Below, in pieces: positions 45,442 through 54,660 of a stretch of 64,000 nt of DNA (the first letter of the stretch is position 1; each line of letters starts with the position of its first letter). The notes under the pieces are model-generated. The model had not been told where the DNA came from, ran no database searches, and worked only from the letters and a program-made list of their open reading frames with translations. Location of the stretch: assembly GCA_036251875.1 (NCBI GenBank), contig CP133960.1, positions 682,001 to 746,000 on the forward strand, given 5' to 3'. The position numbers and the translations under genes were made by a program. Origin of the DNA: Orbaceae bacterium lpD02. GTDB lineage: Bacteria; Pseudomonadota; Gammaproteobacteria; Enterobacterales; Orbaceae.

Positions 45442-46329
45442 TTATCGTAATTCAACCCAATTAGCACTCGCAGCCCTTCCTGATACCGCGGTCGCAGCCA
45501 AGTTTGCACTATACACAGTACCTGGGGGAATTATGAAATTAAGATAAGTGCTTGCAGGTATTTTGAATACTTCTACACCGTTTAACTTTATAACTGTAAC
45601 ATTCCCAGAGGGAGCCAATACGCTTGCTAAAATAGGCCTACTTGTTGTATTTGTATATGTAACATAATTAAGTCTCGAACTTGTAACGTTTTGGTAAGAC
45701 TGCCCTACGCCAATAGATGGGACGATACCGTGCACAAGATAGCCATCAGGATTAAAACAATACAACCACTTTTTATTTACGTCATCCCACACTCCATTAT
45801 GTCCATCTGCTTTAACTTGAAGTGAGTAACGATAACTCCCATCAGGAGCAAACAACAGTAACGTCCCCCCAACATTATTTGGGTCGACTGCTACACTACG
45901 GTATATAGGCTCTACAAGTGCATTTAGTGTTTGTACAGCGTTGGACGAAGCCGCTACCGTCGATGAGGCAAGCGTAAGGGAATCGCTTAAGGTCACGGTT
46001 TCCCCTTTTTCACCTTGAGGGCCAGCCTCACCTTGAGGGCCTTGTTCACCTTGAGGCCCAGCGTCCCCTTTTTCGCCTTTAGGCCCTTGAGTAATACTTA
46101 ATATATGCTCAGCGGCTTTTTCAACTTCATTTTTTGCAACTATCGCTTCCGCGATAACTTGAGTTAGCTCACTTGTTAATTTAGAGCGAGTTGGAATTGG
46201 ATTATTAAATCTATCCATAGTTTGTTCTGCATCGCTATTCGTCCACTCATCAACAATAATAGTATTATCGTTAAAATCTCTTACCGCGTTTGACGGTATT
46301 GCATTTCCTGTATTTTGTCTCTCAGCCAT
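45442..46329 (-). CDS. Tail fibre protein with collagen-like repeat
   Basis: 295 residues. The N-terminus (RDFNDNTIIVDEWTNSDAEQTMDRF) is typical of fibres that attach to the tail tip. Residues about 82-110 are Gly-X-Y repeats (GPKGEKGDAGPQGEQGPQGE), a triple-helical shaft. The C-terminal about 150 residues form a beta-rich head, probably the receptor-binding part. Confidence 0.8.
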   Translation of the reverse strand: MAERQNTGNAIPSNAVRDFNDNTIIVDEWTNSDAEQTMDRFNNPIPTRSKLTSELTQVIAEAIVAKNEVEKAAEHILSITQGPKGEKGDAGPQGEQGPQGEAGPQGEKGETVTLSDSLTLASSTVAASSNAVQTLNALVEPIYRSVAVDPNNVGGTLLLFAPDGSYRYSLQVKADGHNGVWDDVNKKWLYCFNPDGYLVHGIVPSIGVGQSYQNVTSSRLNYVTYTNTTSRPILASVLAPSGNVTVIKLNGVEVFKIPASTYLNFIIPPGTVYSANLAATAVSGRAASANWVELR

Positions 46330-46349
46330 TTTCCCTCCTTTGGGACATA

Positions 46350-46369
46350 AAAAAACCGCTAATTAGCGG
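46350..46369 (-). terminator. Terminator at the end of the tail-tip gene
   Basis: Minus strand CCGCT-AATT-AGCGG followed by TTTTTTT. It contains the stop codon of the gene at 46359. Confidence 0.8.
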
Positions 46370-48899
46370 CGTCATATTCATATATTCGTTCATTATATTG
46401 CGATAGTGTTATTTTAAAGCTTTCATCGTTGTACTGCTTTTCAGTTAAGATAAAATCGTTTATCTCTCCTGTTTTCTGCTCAGTGATTAAAAACGTTGAA
46501 CCACATTGAATGTTGATGCCATCAGCGACAAAAGCATCATTAAAATTAGCGGTGAATGATGAATCATCAAAACTTGTTATATCAAGCCAATCACTTGGAT
46601 ACCCTTGCTTGTTAGTGATTGTTACTCGGTAGGTTTTTGACTTATCAAGCTCTAACGTTTGATTAACTGTAAACTGGTGCTCGTTAATAGCGATAATCTC
46701 ACCGCTTACAACTGCTTCATCATAAGTATCTGACCATCTAACACGGTCACCTTTATTAATCAAAGCTACATCACCATAAAGTGCTTCATCTTCAATAGTT
46801 AGTCGTTGATAGAGTATGCGCCGCGCTTCCATTTGTGCCCTATTCATTGCTTGAATTCTATTCCTGCAACCCGCTAATTGAATCTTATATGGATTTTTAG
46901 CATCTTCTTCGATCACCTCACTATTCGACACTCTAAGCCTGATGTAAGCTTTCTTATCCGTTCCATTTGCGCGGTCATCTTTACGAGCATGAATATACTC
47001 AACTTCAACGCCGTCATAGCTTTCTGACTGAGAAGGGTTATATTGAATAGTGCCGCCATCGCTGCTGCTAATCAGATTCGCACTTGAGAACATTGCAGAC
47101 ACAATCGACTTTTTCTCGTCACGCACAAAGCGCCATTTGATACCATCGTTATATGTTATAACTCTAGCCGCATTGCAAATAGTCTGTATTCGCTCACCAA
47201 GTGATATATCTGCATCATCAAAGCTAAAGTCAAAGTAACCTAAGGCAGGGTTCTCTGTCTGTAACTTAGCGTCGATTAGATATAAATCATCTAAATCAAG
47301 CTCGCTAGCATCACGATTAAATATTTCAACATACGAGTGCAAGACCGCATCAGCGAATGAACGCGTCGCTATTAAACTTTTATCAATCGAGTTATTTTTA
47401 GATGTCAGCGTTTTACGGGTTGCTTCGACATTAAACTTAAGCTCTTTGATTGATGTAGCTTGCGGTGTCGCTTTCGTTGTAATTACTATTGAAGTAACAT
47501 TTGGCATTTGAAAGTTATAGTTATAACCAACAATGTAGATATTTTCGAGTTTGATTTGGTCAGTTAAATCACTTTTACCTTTATTTGTTCGCCCGCATTT
47601 AATCGCATAGTGGCCATAACCATACCTTGGTTTTATCTTAATCGTTCTAAATTGAGGTTCATAAGTATCTGCACGCAAATTCCAATCATAGGTTTCTCGC
47701 GTGTTTGCAATCTCGTTGCCCTGCTCGTCAACAGCCCAATAAATGAATCTCGTTTGTGCATAACCCTTTAATCCTCTTTGAAAAGTAACATCAACCCATA
47801 TTTCACTTCCCTGCTCTGGTAAAATGAATGTTTCAGTATACACGTCACCTGTTTGCTCTAGCTTGAATGAATTAGTATTAAGCTTTGTTGTAATAACCGT
47901 GCCTTTAAACTCTGTAAAATACTTAACAATAAAGACATTCGCTATAGTTAAAATCGGCTGTTTATACTCGTTTTGAGTAACTGAAATTAAATTACCGCGG
48001 TACATCACATCAGTATTTGTGTTGATTGTAGTGGTGACATATTTATTCTTATTGTTCTTTATTGTATATTCGCTTGTGATATCAGCGTTAACATAATAAT
48101 TAAGCTGAGTTGACGGCTCTAACTTAGTTAAATATGTAACATCAGTATTAGCCGCAAGCGTTATTGTTGTCACGTTTTGCTCTGTTTTGAAACTAACAAC
48201 ATTCGTGTAGTTCTCTGAAAATATAATACCGCCGGATAAGTTTGGTGGAACTAATTCTTGTCCGTCAACTTCATCACTTGCATAAGCATACCGTATTTTA
48301 GGAATAACGGCGTAAGGTTCATAAATTTGATACTGCGTACCGAAGATTTTATTCAATAGCGTTTCATCATATTTTAGCTTATCTAGTGAATAACTTCCGA
48401 CACCAATACACATAAAGTGTTCAATATGCTTAACATTATCAATGTATTCAGAGTTAGCAGGTTTGAGCAAGTCGGGATAAACACGAACGCAGCCGTAAAT
48501 ATCAGGTATTGCTTGATATACTCGCGCTCTATTTGTCTGGCCCTGTAGCTGATTGTTCGAGCTATCTTTTTGTTCGTCAATACCGTTTGGAATTGTCGCT
48601 TTAGGGGCCAACGCAATTGCGACGATAGCAGCAACAACAGCTACAATCGCAGTAATAATCCCGACCGCTTGTTGATGATGTACGATTTTAATTAAATCGA
48701 ACTCGCATAGTGCTATATTTAAATTGAACTCAAAAGGGTTAATCTCCTGGTTATTGAGGTAAATTTTATGATTATTTGCTGGTATACCGCTTGGGAAGAT
48801 GTTTATTAGATTTTGCTGGATAGTTAATGATGTGTCTAAAATGTATTTTTTGTGGCCTAGTATGTTTTTTGGGTCATTGTAATAGATTAATGTACTCAT
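46359..48899 (-). CDS. Tail-tip / host-specificity protein (lambda gpJ-like)
   Basis: 846 residues. An N-terminal region of about 90 residues is followed by a hydrophobic segment (AVGIITAIVAVVAAIVAIALAP), seen in gpJ/gpI-type proteins. Then NRARVYQAIPDIYGCVRVYPDL, the start of the gpJ-like baseplate hub domain. Later beta domains and YERIY-like ending (QYNERIYEYD) match the same family. It forms the hub at the tail tip. Confidence 0.8.
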   Translation of the reverse strand: MSTLIYYNDPKNILGHKKYILDTSLTIQQNLINIFPSGIPANNHKIYLNNQEINPFEFNLNIALCEFDLIKIVHHQQAVGIITAIVAVVAAIVAIALAPKATIPNGIDEQKDSSNNQLQGQTNRARVYQAIPDIYGCVRVYPDLLKPANSEYIDNVKHIEHFMCIGVGSYSLDKLKYDETLLNKIFGTQYQIYEPYAVIPKIRYAYASDEVDGQELVPPNLSGGIIFSENYTNVVSFKTEQNVTTITLAANTDVTYLTKLEPSTQLNYYVNADITSEYTIKNNKNKYVTTTINTNTDVMYRGNLISVTQNEYKQPILTIANVFIVKYFTEFKGTVITTKLNTNSFKLEQTGDVYTETFILPEQGSEIWVDVTFQRGLKGYAQTRFIYWAVDEQGNEIANTRETYDWNLRADTYEPQFRTIKIKPRYGYGHYAIKCGRTNKGKSDLTDQIKLENIYIVGYNYNFQMPNVTSIVITTKATPQATSIKELKFNVEATRKTLTSKNNSIDKSLIATRSFADAVLHSYVEIFNRDASELDLDDLYLIDAKLQTENPALGYFDFSFDDADISLGERIQTICNAARVITYNDGIKWRFVRDEKKSIVSAMFSSANLISSSDGGTIQYNPSQSESYDGVEVEYIHARKDDRANGTDKKAYIRLRVSNSEVIEEDAKNPYKIQLAGCRNRIQAMNRAQMEARRILYQRLTIEDEALYGDVALINKGDRVRWSDTYDEAVVSGEIIAINEHQFTVNQTLELDKSKTYRVTITNKQGYPSDWLDITSFDDSSFTANFNDAFVADGINIQCGSTFLITEQKTGEINDFILTEKQYNDESFKITLSQYNERIYEYDAAN

Positions 48900-49299
48900 A
48901 ATACTCCATCTTTTGATATGTTCGTTCTAGTGCATCGAGCCGGTTATATTGAACTTGTCCACCTGTTTGTTCATTGCCTTTTGCGTGTAGTGCATAGTTG
49001 CCAATCACTACGCCAACATGACAAGGCACACTATGAGAATAAGCAATAAATACTGAGTTATTTTTTTTATTGCACTGTCGCCAATTACGCTTCGATTCAG
49101 GTATAGCTTCACATTCAATAGTGCATTGCTTATCTCTGTAACCGTGAATATCAGCAAGCTTAATGCCGAGTACATGCTCGTAATAAAGAATAACTAAGCC
49201 CCAACAATCGACTTCCTCAAATGAACAAGCGCGATTAACCCACGGCAGCCCTACTGTTTTATTAATAAACTCTTCAACGGTTATAGTCTTTGCAGCCAT
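48874..49299 (-). CDS. Tail assembly peptidase (lambda gpK-like, NlpC/P60)
   Basis: 141 residues; ATG at 49299 chosen for its AGAGG ribosome site. The NlpC/P60 nucleophile is in VDCWGLVILYY, and the histidine in PCHVGVVIG. It probably trims cell wall during DNA entry or matures the tail tip. It overlaps both the preceding gene and the tail-tip gene. Confidence 0.82.
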   Translation of the reverse strand: MAAKTITVEEFINKTVGLPWVNRACSFEEVDCWGLVILYYEHVLGIKLADIHGYRDKQCTIECEAIPESKRNWRQCNKKNNSVFIAYSHSVPCHVGVVIGNYALHAKGNEQTGGQVQYNRLDALERTYQKMEYYEYINLLQ

Positions 49300-49769
49300 G
49301 GAAATACCTCTATGCGATAACATTCAACACCGCCCTTTGTCATGGGATTATCATAGCCACATGATATTGTGACGTTATTGCGATTCATTCGAATACCATT
49401 TTTAAGAATATTAAGCTTGTGATAGGCAACAGACGGCGTTGTCATATCTAACTCGCTGTATTGCTCAAATGACACATAAAAAGGCTCTTGCCAGTTATTT
49501 ACCGCTTTGATGTATTCATTTAGCTTGTCACCAACATGTATGCGTGAAAATTGTAGCGTAATATTTGGGTTAGGTTCACTTCCTTGGTCGGGCTTAGTTA
49601 CTTTGCCAGCGACTGGAATATATTCATTACCGCCGAACGTGTAAGGTACAAACTGATTAAACACCAGTCTCACTGGCTCTATAAAATCAACATGCTCAAT
49701 GACAATCGTTTCAAACTCTCGTGCTGGATTCTTTGTTGCAAAAAACTCTCGCTGCTCTTTTGTAATCAT
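49281..49769 (-). CDS. Minor tail protein (lambda gpL-like, DUF1833)
   Basis: 162 residues. The N-terminus ATKNPAREFETIVIEHVDF and RLVFNQF match the DUF1833 tail proteins in the gpL position between gpM-like and gpK-like genes. Overlaps both neighbours by a few bases. Confidence 0.7.
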   Translation of the reverse strand: MITKEQREFFATKNPAREFETIVIEHVDFIEPVRLVFNQFVPYTFGGNEYIPVAGKVTKPDQGSEPNPNITLQFSRIHVGDKLNEYIKAVNNWQEPFYVSFEQYSELDMTTPSVAYHKLNILKNGIRMNRNNVTISCGYDNPMTKGGVECYRIEVFPWLQRL

Positions 49770-50245
49770 AATGAAGACACCTTATTTAATTGAGTGTTAA
49801 CAATGATATCGAGCCATTCCATATTTTTATCTTCAAGATATTCAGGGAACACATGAGCATCATCAGGATAATAATCAGGTGCGCAATAACTAGGTATAAT
49901 AATTTGAGCGGTATATTGCCAATGTAGCGCATTAGGCCTGCTTGTATTTAATAATGAATCAGGTAAGAATCTACACCTAAGCGTTTGTATCCCCCACTCT
50001 GTCATTAAATCAATATCAAATAGCTCAAAGCCTTTTTTAATTTGATTATTAAACCAACTTAGAAATATTGGTGCTTTTTTTTGCTCAAATCTGAATGTGA
50101 TACCTCTTATAGTTGGTTGATTAGTAGCAGTCTTTTTAAAATATACCGCACCACTTCTCACCTCTGTTGATGAAAAGCTCGCTTGCTGCTGTCTTGAGTA
50201 AGAACTCAATAAAATTGTGTTTGAATCTAACGGGTAATTGTTCAT
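49766..50245 (-). CDS. Minor tail protein (lambda gpM-like)
   Basis: 159 residues; ATG at 50245 chosen for the AGAGG just upstream. Beta-rich, with RGITFRFEQKKAPIFLSWFNNQI. Placed as the first of the gpM-L-K-J series, which here is separated from the tape measure by a block of cargo genes. Confidence 0.65.
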   Translation of the reverse strand: MNNYPLDSNTILLSSYSRQQQASFSSTEVRSGAVYFKKTATNQPTIRGITFRFEQKKAPIFLSWFNNQIKKGFELFDIDLMTEWGIQTLRCRFLPDSLLNTSRPNALHWQYTAQIIIPSYCAPDYYPDDAHVFPEYLEDKNMEWLDIIVNTQLNKVSSL

Positions 50246-50265
50246 AAAACCTCTAATTTTAAGCA

Positions 50266-50290
50266 ATAAAAAACCCCAGTTAAGGGGTTT
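50266..50290 (-). terminator. Terminator upstream of gpM-like gene
   Basis: Minus strand AAACCCC-TTAACT-GGGGTTT followed by TTTATTGC. It would stop cargo-gene transcripts from entering the tail-tip genes unless read through. Confidence 0.75.
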
Positions 50291-50392
50291 GGTAGTTATT
50301 GAATTAAGTTTTTTCTAATATCAGGCAAAACATTTATCCAATTACTACTTAGATAGCCTTGTTAGTAAGGATTAATGTGTTGCGTTTCTCGA

Positions 50393-50514
50393 TCAATCAA
50401 TTTTCAAATTATTGACTAATTCTTTGTCACTCTCAGTTAACTCTTTTTTGCAGCCAAATAATAAGGAGTAATAAATATAATTACAATAAATTTAAAAAAT
50501 AATTTGCTTTTCAT
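50393..50514 (-). pseudogene. Frameshifted small lipoprotein, candidate
   Basis: ATG at 50514 with a GAGG/AGGG ribosome site starts MKSKLFFKFIVIIF. A one-base shift leads into a frame with a lipobox (LLFGC) and KKELTESDKELVNNLKID. Together they look like a 42-residue lipoprotein broken by an indel. It lies 24 bases after the gene at 50539. Confidence 0.35.
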
Positions 50515-50538
50515 TAGAGCCCTGCCTCAATTTTTTTG

Positions 50539-51117
50539 TCATTTATTTTTTACATTCTTGATGGACTGATCAAATAATTCCGATTCATAAGAGATTTGTA
50601 ATTCACCCACTCCTCTTTCTGCACCTACTAATCGTAATACAACTTGTGTCTTTGGATTACCATATAATGAAATGTACAAACCACATCCATTATATTTTAG
50701 ACATTGATAAAATTCATCCGAACCTTTATATAACCTATTCCCTATTTTTTCCATTGATTGAGTAGGCTCATTATACTTTTTAGTTAACACATTTTTATAT
50801 TTAAAATACAACTCTTTCCCTTTAATTCCATAAGCATCATTTTTTATTTTCTGAGATAGAATTACTTTTACCAAACCTATGTCATTATCAACAATAGCTA
50901 AATATTCTGTAAAATCAGGTAACGTCAAGGGAGGGAGGTATAAGTTATAAAAAGTTAAATTATCTTTTTGACGCATTTTTTTTGAATCATAATTATTTTC
51001 TATCTGTTCCTTTTTCTCTCCCCACGTCAATCCTAGTGGAGCTTTTGGGTTTAAATTTGATTGAGCAAAAAAAGAAACTAATATAGCGGATAAAAATATA
51101 AATTTTAAATTTTTCAC
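50539..51117 (-). CDS. Exported cargo protein in tail region
   Basis: 192 residues with a signal peptide (KFIFLSAILVSFFAQS). No family recognised. The mature part has LGLTWGEKKEQIENNYD, a pattern found in some periplasmic proteins, and two cysteines in FYQCLKYNGCGLYISLYG. It is probably a lysogenic-conversion cargo gene (moron) rather than a tail component. Confidence 0.55.
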   Translation of the reverse strand: MKNLKFIFLSAILVSFFAQSNLNPKAPLGLTWGEKKEQIENNYDSKKMRQKDNLTFYNLYLPPLTLPDFTEYLAIVDNDIGLVKVILSQKIKNDAYGIKGKELYFKYKNVLTKKYNEPTQSMEKIGNRLYKGSDEFYQCLKYNGCGLYISLYGNPKTQVVLRLVGAERGVGELQISYESELFDQSIKNVKNK

Positions 51118-51273
51118 ACGACTTCCTTTTATAATTATAAGGACAGCATGATATCATTTTCAGCTAACAATCAAAGCTTATATTAATAAAAAAAACAAAT
51201 TAAAATGAGTTGTTTGAATACAATTGTATTGTGTGAGATACTTAATCATTAAAATGAAATAAAAATTAAAACA

Positions 51274-51690
51274 ATGATAATTAAATCTCAACGACTTATG
51301 TCGCTAAGCGTACTGTTACCCGGCATACTGTATATTTTAGCACTATACTTATATCAAACTTTTTTAAATAAAAAGTTAGATGCTTCTTCTTTTTTTGCAA
51401 TACCTTTTTTCGCAAGTGTAATAATAACTGGTATATTAGCTTTTTTTGTCTTCAAAAAAGATAATGATACATATTTTAAAATGATAGGTTATCTTTTACT
51501 TGCCAGCTTTTTGTGTTTTGCTTTTGTTTATGTTGATTTATGGAATCTTGAGCAAGTTGGGTCTTATACTTTATGGGATGTAATATCAGATGACCGCTTA
51601 ATATCCCAGTACAGCAAGATTGCTTTCTTATCGGCTCTATTAATATTATCACCCTTTATCTTATCAATGATGGCACAAGCGCATTATTAA
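51274..51690 (+). CDS. Membrane protein, prophage cargo
   Basis: 138 residues, four membrane segments, no family recognised. It is on the strand opposite to the late genes, as expected for a gene expressed from the lysogen. Superinfection exclusion is one possibility but there is no direct evidence. Confidence 0.55.
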   Translation: MIIKSQRLMSLSVLLPGILYILALYLYQTFLNKKLDASSFFAIPFFASVIITGILAFFVFKKDNDTYFKMIGYLLLASFLCFAFVYVDLWNLEQVGSYTLWDVISDDRLISQYSKIAFLSALLILSPFILSMMAQAHY

Positions 51691-51699
51691 TTGCATCAT

Positions 51700-51718
51700 A
51701 AAAGCCCCGTAGGGCTTA
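51700..51718 (-). terminator. Terminator after BRO-N antirepressor gene
   Basis: AAGCCC-CGTA-GGGCTT stem; on the minus strand it is followed by TTTATG. It may serve both convergent genes. Confidence 0.55.
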
Positions 51719-51721
51719 GGC

Positions 51722-52348
51722 TTAAATTGATAATTTAGCTAATGGAACATCAAACATTGTAGGACTACATTCATTAGTAGTGATTCGTGTCCTTGTCGCA
51801 TAATTATTAGTTAACTCTACAAAGAACTTTAATTTATCGCTTAAATCCTTTAACTGGTTACGATAAAAAGCAGAATCCCTTTGAAGCTGTAACATCAATG
51901 AGCTTGCCACAAAACCTTTACCATCCATATTTGTTACGTCTATTTCATTACCAGATCGGCGCACTAACCAACGTCCATCATAAGGAATATTTACAGGTTT
52001 AGGATTGTAAACTGGTTTATTCGCCTCGTTATCAAGAATATCAAGTACCCATTTTCTGAACTGTTTAGCTATTTTAGTTCGTGAAAGCATAGCGATTAGA
52101 TGACAACCTCGAAGTGAAAAAACACGCGTTGAAGCCTTTAAATTCCCCGTGGTTCCCAATACGGGTACCTCGATAATAGTAGTCATATTTTCGGTGAACT
52201 CATCTTTATTTTGATTAAAAATTTTAGTTACAGCTCGACTACTTGCGTACTGCAAAGCCTTTGCTAGTTCTGCCGAAGTTAACCAGATTTGATTATTCAT
52301 TTCAGTAACTGCCAAAGGTGTATTATTAAATACTAATTCGTTTTGCAT
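51722..52348 (-). CDS. BRO-N domain antirepressor-like protein
   Basis: 208 residues. The BRO-N domain is clear: FNNTPLAVTEMNNQIWLTSAELAKALQYAS, then RVFSLRGCHLIAMLSRTKIAKQFRKWVLDIL. BRO-N proteins bind DNA or other repressors in phages. It is downstream of the Ant-like gene and likely expressed from the same promoter as part of an immI-type region. Confidence 0.8.
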   Translation of the reverse strand: MQNELVFNNTPLAVTEMNNQIWLTSAELAKALQYASSRAVTKIFNQNKDEFTENMTTIIEVPVLGTTGNLKASTRVFSLRGCHLIAMLSRTKIAKQFRKWVLDILDNEANKPVYNPKPVNIPYDGRWLVRRSGNEIDVTNMDGKGFVASSLMLQLQRDSAFYRNQLKDLSDKLKFFVELTNNYATRTRITTNECSPTMFDVPLAKLSI

Positions 52349-52403
52349 ATTTGTATCCTCAAAGTTGCCACTCTTAGCGGTGGCTTATTTTTAAATGGGT
52401 TGG

Positions 52404-53195
52404 TTAAGCTGTTGCTTTAATTGTTAAATGGCTTGCAATAACATCAATGGCTTTGTTGTTATATCTGAAAGATTCGACTTGCTTGTCAGATGAACGCGAC
52501 TTATCTAATACAAATATTCCGTATTCTTCCGTTTTCAAATGAAGCTCTTTAGCTATTCGCCCAATTTTATTTGAGGATACGCCTAATTGGTTCCCTACTT
52601 CTGTTGCTGAAAAAGTTTTGCTTTCTAGTTTAGGTAAAGGAATCACATTTTTACCAGCAATAGGATTAATAGTGTCAGCGTAAATAACTTGTTTAGATTG
52701 CTCGCTTAAATGAGGTAAATTGCTAAACATCTTATCTAATGCTCTAACTGACAATTCCATAGCTTTAGCTTGGCGGTATTCTGGTAAATATGATTTAAAC
52801 GACGATTTTACGCTTTCTTTTGTTGCTTGCCCTTTTGTCCAGTATTGCCATAATACCTCGTCGCATTCTTCTTGATATTTAATTACTGTATCTTTTAGCT
52901 CTAGCTTAACCTTATTAGGTTGAATTGAATATAGCCACGCAGGAAGTTTGCGAAGTGGTAAGCAAGACATTTGTCTATTTTTACCATCATTTGCAACTAT
53001 TGTGATTTCCGCAATAGTTGAATTGAATTTGCTTTTGAGCTTTGTAAACTGCGCGCCCCAGTCTAGCCCCATCCCCTCAACAATAGGCTTCATAGGAACA
53101 TAAGGCTCATTGTTATTATTAACTAGATATAAACTGTTACCATAAAACGGCACTGTTACTGGACAATTTGAAGTATTTGTGTTAATGTTGTTCAT
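52404..53195 (-). CDS. P22 Ant-like antirepressor
   Basis: 263 residues. The first about 120 residues follow P22 Ant: VPFYGNSLYLV, PYVPMKPIVEGMGLDWGAQFTKLKSKFNST, CLPLRKLPAWLYSIQPNKVK and YQEECDEVLWQYWTKG. The rest contains a helix-turn-helix-like part (FSATEVGNQLGVSSNKIGRIAKEL). Ant binds and disables the main phage repressor. Here it follows an Arc-like gene by 80 bases, the P22 order arc-ant. Confidence 0.85.
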   Translation of the reverse strand: MNNINTNTSNCPVTVPFYGNSLYLVNNNNEPYVPMKPIVEGMGLDWGAQFTKLKSKFNSTIAEITIVANDGKNRQMSCLPLRKLPAWLYSIQPNKVKLELKDTVIKYQEECDEVLWQYWTKGQATKESVKSSFKSYLPEYRQAKAMELSVRALDKMFSNLPHLSEQSKQVIYADTINPIAGKNVIPLPKLESKTFSATEVGNQLGVSSNKIGRIAKELHLKTEEYGIFVLDKSRSSDKQVESFRYNNKAIDVIASHLTIKATA

Positions 53196-53275
53196 AAGTT
53201 TAATCCTTATTTAAGCGTATGTGGTTAACTTGGTTTAGGGCTTTAACTGTTAGCGCAGTTAGAGCCTTTAGTTTT

Positions 53276-53452
53276 TTATATACCTGCAATTTTTTTCTCC
53301 TCTTCTTTATGTTGTTTGAAGAACTCTAATGCTTCATTCAATACATAATTAACTGAACGATCATTTTCTTTTGCATACTCTTGAAACCATCGTTTTAGAT
53401 ACGGCTGCATTCTCACTGCACATGGTGCTATTTCTCGAATGTTAACTCTCAT
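53276..53452 (-). CDS. Arc-like ribbon-helix-helix repressor
   Basis: 58 residues: MRVNIREIAPCAVRM, then YLKRWFQEYAKENDRSVNYVLNEALEFF. The N-terminal strand and the RSVN motif between the helices match Arc/MetJ-type ribbon-helix-helix proteins. RBS AAGGAG with 10-base spacing. It would repress its own promoter and the ant gene behind it. Diverges from the Mnt-like gene. Confidence 0.75.
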   Translation of the reverse strand: MRVNIREIAPCAVRMQPYLKRWFQEYAKENDRSVNYVLNEALEFFKQHKEEEKKIAGI

Positions 53453-53479
53453 TGATTATTATCTCCTTTTCATTAAAAC

Positions 53480-53551
53480 GCCTCACCGTGAGGAATTCAC
53501 AACATTGTCACACGGTGCGTCATTGATGTCAAGCGCACAGTGAGGCATAAT
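53480..53551. promoter_or_regulatory. Operator and divergent promoter region of immI-like locus
   Basis: A perfect palindrome CCTCACCGTGAGG (53481-53493) and further copies of its half (CACGGTG at 53511, GTGAGGC at 53540) fill the gap between the two repressors. On the plus strand TTGATG (53523-53528), 17 bases, CATAAT (53546-53551) forms the Mnt-like gene promoter; one half site lies inside it. Confidence 0.7.
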
Positions 53552-53575
53552 GTAAAAAAATTTTGAGGTTTTTGT

Positions 53576-53893
53576 ATGAGCAGAGAAGATCCACAGCTAA
53601 GAATTAGATTACCGATTGAATTAAAAGAAAAAATTCAAAATTTGGCTGAAAAAAATAATCGTTCAATGAATGCTGAGATTGTTACGGCATTAGAAATGGC
53701 TTTATCTGTCTATGATAATAGTGATATTGAAGCGATTAATAATCCTCACAATAACCCTAAAGCAATTGCGAGTATGGCTGGCATGTTAAAAACATTACCA
53801 AGAAATGAATTAGCCACATTTATAGAAAATTTAGCGACGATATCAGCTACACAAGCAGCTAATAAAATTTTATCAGAATTAAACAAAAAATAA
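53576..53893 (+). CDS. Mnt-like ribbon-helix-helix repressor
   Basis: 105 residues. The start MSREDPQLRIRLPIELKEKIQNL and NNRSMNAEIVTALEMAL align closely with P22 Mnt (ARDDPHFNFRMP, NGRSMNSEL). A longer C-terminal helical region than in Mnt (82 residues) may add oligomerisation. In P22, Mnt holds the ant promoter off in the lysogen. Confidence 0.85.
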   Translation: MSREDPQLRIRLPIELKEKIQNLAEKNNRSMNAEIVTALEMALSVYDNSDIEAINNPHNNPKAIASMAGMLKTLPRNELATFIENLATISATQAANKILSELNKK

Positions 53894-53917
53894 GCCCTGA
53901 CACACATAGGTACCATT

Positions 53918-54616
53918 ATGGCACGAAAAAAAAATGACTCCGCAGGAGGAGTGTTATTAATAATTTTAATATGTATTGCTGCAATTTTAATTTTAGCCCC
54001 TTTAGTGATTATAATTTATGGTATTTATGTATCATTTAAAATAAACCGATATCAACCAAAACCTACAAAAATATCTGATTTTTGGTTGGATCTTGTCGAA
54101 AAACAAAAATTCGAATTATTGATGGAAAATTTATACACAATTAATCATGCTATAGATAGAGCTCATTCGATGGCTGCGCAACATAATATATCAGTAAATA
54201 AAGATGGTTCTTACAATAAAAGAAGTAATAAAGGAAAAGAAATATGCTTAATACTAGATAAATACAATCCACTAAAAAACAAATGTATTGAAAATATTAA
54301 TTATCTTCGTTTCTTACCTAGTAACTTATGGAACAACTATTCAACTTTATTGTCGCATCATAAAAGCTGTTATTTTTCAATTGCATCTTGGGTGTTAGGT
54401 TTTATTGGTGTATGTTATTACTATAAACTTGATGCAATATCAACGTTTACAAATTATATAACATTTAAATCATCCAACCACATGGTATTTATTATTTCCG
54501 GTGTAATATCAATGGTCATCTTCTTTCTTTGTGACTTTATAATAAAACAAGGCGTAGCAAATATTCTACCACCTAAACCACCAATAGTGAGTATGGAAAA
54601 CTTAAATGAATATTAA
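53918..54616 (+). CDS. Membrane protein at the sieA position
   Basis: 232 residues with an N-terminal pair of hydrophobic stretches and two more near the C-terminus (CYFSIASWVLGFIGVCYYY; FIISGVISMVIFFLCDFII). No family recognised. It follows the Mnt-like gene by 24 bases on the same strand, where P22 has sieA (superinfection exclusion). The role is inferred from this position only. Confidence 0.55.
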   Translation: MARKKNDSAGGVLLIILICIAAILILAPLVIIIYGIYVSFKINRYQPKPTKISDFWLDLVEKQKFELLMENLYTINHAIDRAHSMAAQHNISVNKDGSYNKRSNKGKEICLILDKYNPLKNKCIENINYLRFLPSNLWNNYSTLLSHHKSCYFSIASWVLGFIGVCYYYKLDAISTFTNYITFKSSNHMVFIISGVISMVIFFLCDFIIKQGVANILPPKPPIVSMENLNEY

Positions 54617-54660
54617 ATTAAAGACAAAAAATAAGCCCTAAACTTAATTAGGATCTTAAT

